From Pseudocalidococcus sp964653145 (lineage in GTDB: Bacteria > Cyanobacteriota > Cyanobacteriia > Thermosynechococcales > Thermosynechococcaceae): DNA of 64,000 nt. Shown one piece after another: positions 63,221-64,000 of the stretch. Where the stretch lies: assembly GCA_964653145.1 (NCBI GenBank), contig CAZZCG010000012.1, positions 1 to 64,000 of the forward strand. Direction: 5' to 3'. Within the stretch, counting starts at the first letter, position 1. Every line of letters begins with the position of its first letter. Made by a program: the position numbers and the translations under genes. A model generated the notes under the pieces. The model made no database searches. It was not told where the DNA came from and saw only the letters and a list, made by a program, of their open reading frames with translations.

Positions 63221-63625
63221 CTATATGGGGGGTGGTTCATCGTTTTGAGCCGTAAAAATTGCCCGACGCAGGGCCTGGTTATTCAGTTTGTAACTATAGA
63301 GTCCCAGTTGTTTGGCGAGGGCTACCAGTTGTGGTCTCTCCAGGCCCTCGAGTTCGAGCCAAGTTAAACTGCCGTGTAGGGGAATTTCAGGATTTAGGGC
63401 CGTTTTAAACTCTGTTTTTAAAGCATTCAGTTCAATTTCCAAATTTTGGAGCCGTTGCAAAATAGTGGGACAAGCCAGGGCTGGCTGAGAAAAATAATCC
63501 TGGAGAATCTGCCGTAGGGCCTGGGTTAACGAGGGAATTCGCTGCTCAGTTTGCCACTGTTGAACTTGCTGATAGAGAGTTGCGTCAAGGGTGAGGGTTA
63601 CTTTTTGGGAAAACGGTGATGTCAC
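63221..63625 (-). CDS. Hypothetical protein with RHH-like N-terminus and SAP/Rho-N-like C-terminus
   Basis: 134 residues. The opening KVTLTLDATLYQQVQQWQTEQRIPSLTQALRQILQDYF looks like a ribbon-helix-helix domain. A helical middle leads to LERPQLVALAKQLGLYSYKLNNQALRRAI, which resembles a SAP or Rho-N DNA-binding helix pair. A DNA-binding regulator is the simplest reading. It lies downstream of the predicted small RNA and could be read through from it. Confidence 0.65.
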   Translation of the reverse strand: MTSPFSQKVTLTLDATLYQQVQQWQTEQRIPSLTQALRQILQDYFSQPALACPTILQRLQNLEIELNALKTEFKTALNPEIPLHGSLTWLELEGLERPQLVALAKQLGLYSYKLNNQALRRAIFTAQNDEPPPI

Positions 63626-63664
63626 GGTTATTCAGGGGGGAGCTGTTAATATTCAGGTGGACTC

Positions 63665-63697
63665 AAAAAAAACCGACAAACCAATTAAGTCTGCCGG
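63665..63697 (-). terminator. Rho-independent terminator
   Basis: Minus-strand stem CCGGCAGAC (63697-63689) pairs with GTTTGTCGG (63681-63673), including two G-U pairs, around a 7-base loop, and is followed by eight T residues. It ends a transcript coming from the right, because no gene starts between it and the window edge on this strand. Confidence 0.75.
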
Positions 63698-63742
63698 CTC
63701 GTTGTGTGTTCCCTGTTGATGACTCGGATAGTACTGAGTCAA
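63665..63742 (-). ncRNA. Predicted small RNA of about 77 nt
   Basis: On the minus strand a CATAAT -10 box (63753-63748) points to a start near 63742. A 5-bp hairpin follows at once (GACTC 63740-63736, GAGTC 63725-63721), then about 23 unpaired bases containing CACACAAC. A 9-bp terminator stem with G-U pairs (63697-63689 with 63681-63673) and eight T residues (63672-63665) ends it. No ORF lies inside. Existence is inferred from promoter, structure and terminator only. Confidence 0.5.
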
Positions 63743-63747
63743 TTTTG

Positions 63748-63791
63748 ATTATGCCTGATTCGTTTCCGTAACAACTGTGATCAAGATCACT
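63748..63791 (-). promoter_or_regulatory. CRP-type site and promoter of the predicted small RNA
   Basis: TGTGATCAAGATCACT at 63776-63791 fits TGTGA-N6-TCACA with one mismatch. Read on the minus strand, it is followed by TTGTTA (63774-63769) and CATAAT (63753-63748). The centre of the dyad is about 41-42 bp upstream of the expected start, the class II activator position. Cyanobacterial SYCRP1 binds this consensus. Confidence 0.6.
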
Positions 63792-64000
63792 TTTTCCTTA
63801 GATAAGGTCTGATACGCAGGCAACTAAATTGACAGACTGATTAACAATATGGTTAAGGTCATTGTTTAAGAGGAATATCTCCATAGTTTTGATGGTTTTT
63901 TGAGATTCCTTAAAGCTTGGATTGGGGCATGAATTAGGGACTGCGGCTGGATGACTATATCTAGGTTTAGGAATTTATTCTGAACCAATTCCATCGCAAA

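Overview
The window is chromosomal DNA from a unicellular-type cyanobacterium. Evidence for this is pcyA (phycocyanobilin synthesis), a CrtD-like carotenoid desaturase, tocopherol and phytol genes (VTE4-like and VTE6-like), urtE, a kdpABGCD-type potassium operon and several small cyanobacteria-only families. A palindrome, CCAGGCCTGG, and its half CCAGGCC/GGCCTGG recur very often in ordinary genes, in the manner of a HIP element. The usual HIP1 octamer GCGATCGC was noticed only once. I suspect a relative of Thermosynechococcus or freshwater Synechococcus, but that is an inference from style, not a match.

Layout. 0-3 kb: N-terminal 999 residues of a huge RTX-like repeat protein that runs off the left edge. 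3.3-8.5 kb: methyltransferase, TPR-glycosyltransferase, CrtD. 8.5-18.8 kb: GNAT, mreBCD, polA, a CHASE2 nucleotide cyclase and pyruvate kinase. 18.8-22.0 kb: a decayed ORF and a two-gene ABC exporter. 22.1-27.4 kb: an accessory island with four toxin-antitoxin units (one a hybrid around a truncated mazF), a DpnA-like methyltransferase with a MutH/MvaI-like nuclease, and an AT-rich orphan. The island almost lacks CCAGGCC and is bounded by short repeats that look like recombination core sites. 27.7-31.0 kb: a Tat-exported beta-propeller whose histidines match the spacing of the NosZ CuZ ligands, then two decayed genes lying tail to tail. 31.0-35.5 kb: jag-yidC-PH-rnpA-rpmH diverging from dnaA, followed by a DnaA-box cluster that is almost certainly oriC. 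35.9-44.9 kb: urtE, then the kdp operon (RCK_C protein, kdpA, kdpB, kdpG, a 21-residue micro-ORF, kdpC, kinase-less kdpD) diverging from a histidine kinase/response regulator pair. 44.9-64 kb: mostly housekeeping genes (VTE6-like, tsaB, Nudix, rbfA, uvrC, pcyA, ssb, VTE4-like, murA). At the right edge is a predicted small RNA with a CRP-type site placed for class II activation.

How parts may work together. The kdp locus has a sensor-like KdpD without a kinase domain, so the adjacent divergent two-component pair is the natural candidate regulator. The CHASE2 cyclase could feed cAMP to a CRP-type regulator, and one good CRP site is seen upstream of the predicted small RNA. The tocopherol pathway is represented by both a phytyl-phosphate kinase candidate and a gamma-tocopherol methyltransferase.

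Limits: all homology calls were made by eye from motifs. No searches, alignments or folding programs were run.
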